64,000 nt of DNA, taken from the NCBI RefSeq assembly GCF_019711655.1, contig NZ_JAIGNU010000001.1, positions 1,211,501 through 1,275,500 of the forward strand, written 5' to 3'. Positions 63,699 to 64,000 of the stretch are shown here, piece after piece. The number at the start of each line of letters is the position of its first letter. Position 1 is the first letter of the stretch. This DNA comes from Qipengyuania mesophila (GTDB lineage: Bacteria > Pseudomonadota > Alphaproteobacteria > Sphingomonadales > Sphingomonadaceae). Made by a program: the position numbers and the translations under genes. The notes beneath the pieces were generated by a model. The model saw only the letters and a list, made by a program, of their open reading frames with translations. It made no database searches and had not been told where the DNA came from.

Positions 63699-64000
63699 AT
63701 GGCCGATATCCAGACGAGCCCGGAATACGATGCGGTGCACGATGCCGCCCCGCCGATCCCGCAGGGCGGACTCGAGGTGGTTTCGATCGCCAAGAGCTAT
63801 GACAAGCGCGCGGTCCTGACCGATATTTCACTCTCGGTCGGCAAGGGCGAGGTGCTCGGTCTGCTCGGACCCAACGGTGCCGGCAAGACGACCTGCTTCT
63901 ATTCGATCATGGGCCTCGTCCGTCCCGATGCCGGGCGCATCCTCATGGATGGCGAGGATGTGACCAAGCTGCCGATGTATCGCCGCGCGATCCTCGGCCT
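63699..64000 (+). CDS. lptB: LptB, LPS transport ATPase (N-terminal part)
   Basis: ATPase of the Lpt complex that moves LPS across the periplasm. The first 100 residues are visible: [23 protein letters not shown], then Walker [26 protein letters not shown] and [21 protein letters not shown], with the LptB-type TCFY. It runs off the right edge. The start is MADIQT at 63699; an ATG at 63687 is also in frame. In many proteobacteria rpoN follows lptB, which would be relevant to the sigma-54 promoter at 2023; that gene is not in this window. Confidence 0.9.
   Translation, partial: MADIQTSPEYDAVHDAAPPIPQGGLEVVSIAKSYDKRAVLTDISLSVGKGEVLGLLGPNGAGKTTCFYSIMGLVRPDAGRILMDGEDVTKLPMYRRAILG

Overview
This 64 kb window is high-G+C chromosomal DNA from an alphaproteobacterium. 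The gene content points to Sphingomonadales, most likely Erythrobacteraceae: a GapR-type DUF2312 protein, DUF1244, DUF4167 behind prfA-prmC, HWE-type histidine kinase, CDC48-like ATPase, M61 peptidase, and groES under a CIRCE element. It is mostly core genome. I recognise no rRNA or tRNA genes, insertion sequences, prophage or CRISPR arrays. The placement rests on recognised protein families, not on a database search.

Layout. 1-2.4 kb: end of ubiG, a secreted glycerophosphodiesterase, an ArsC/Spx-like protein, then two tandem paralogous micro-ORFs behind a sigma-54-type promoter and a perfect inverted repeat. 2.4-13.2 kb: yebC-DUF3147-ruvC, a CPBP protease, YbjQ, GapR-like, DUF1244, pyk with an overlapping PhyH-type dioxygenase, an Old-Yellow-Enzyme reductase with gltX, and a GGDEF-EAL protein. 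13.3-24.6 kb: rpoC and rpoB on the minus strand, diverging from rplJ-rplL on the plus strand, with two small lipoprotein genes between. 24.7-31.4 kb: MATE exporter, MscS channel, groES-groEL, and a beta-hydroxylase/sulfotransferase pair. 31.4-38.3 kb: DUF305-LVIVD fusion, an acyl-CoA dehydrogenase with its APH-like kinase, a host-attachment family protein, a class-A-lactamase-like serine hydrolase and an acidic lipoprotein. 38.5-46.1 kb: polA, CHASE3-HWE kinase, MscS, CDC48-like ATPase. 46.2-50.2 kb: a candidate small RNA, SnoaL-like protein, HAD acid phosphatase, nitronate monooxygenase-like and CoA-transferase genes. 50.2-57.6 kb: a minus-strand block hisS-prfA-prmC-DUF4167-lnt-metK. 57.7-64 kb: M61 peptidase, ppa, BON-MscS, pmbA/tldD, a small membrane protein and the start of lptB.

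Main points for follow-up are: (i) the micro-ORF pair with sigma-54 promoter and possible upstream activator site; (ii) a terminator-bearing, ORF-less transcript candidate at about 46.2-46.3 kb with C/U-rich anti-Shine-Dalgarno-like segments; (iii) a composition break inside hisS, whose 3' quarter is about 46% G+C; (iv) ruvC, whose catalytic N terminus is only reached from a CTG codon overlapping the upstream stop; (v) a serine hydrolase lacking the class A deacylation glutamate; (vi) the kinase/acyl-CoA dehydrogenase pair resembling a split ACAD10/11. Most intrinsic terminators here share GNRA-type tetraloops.
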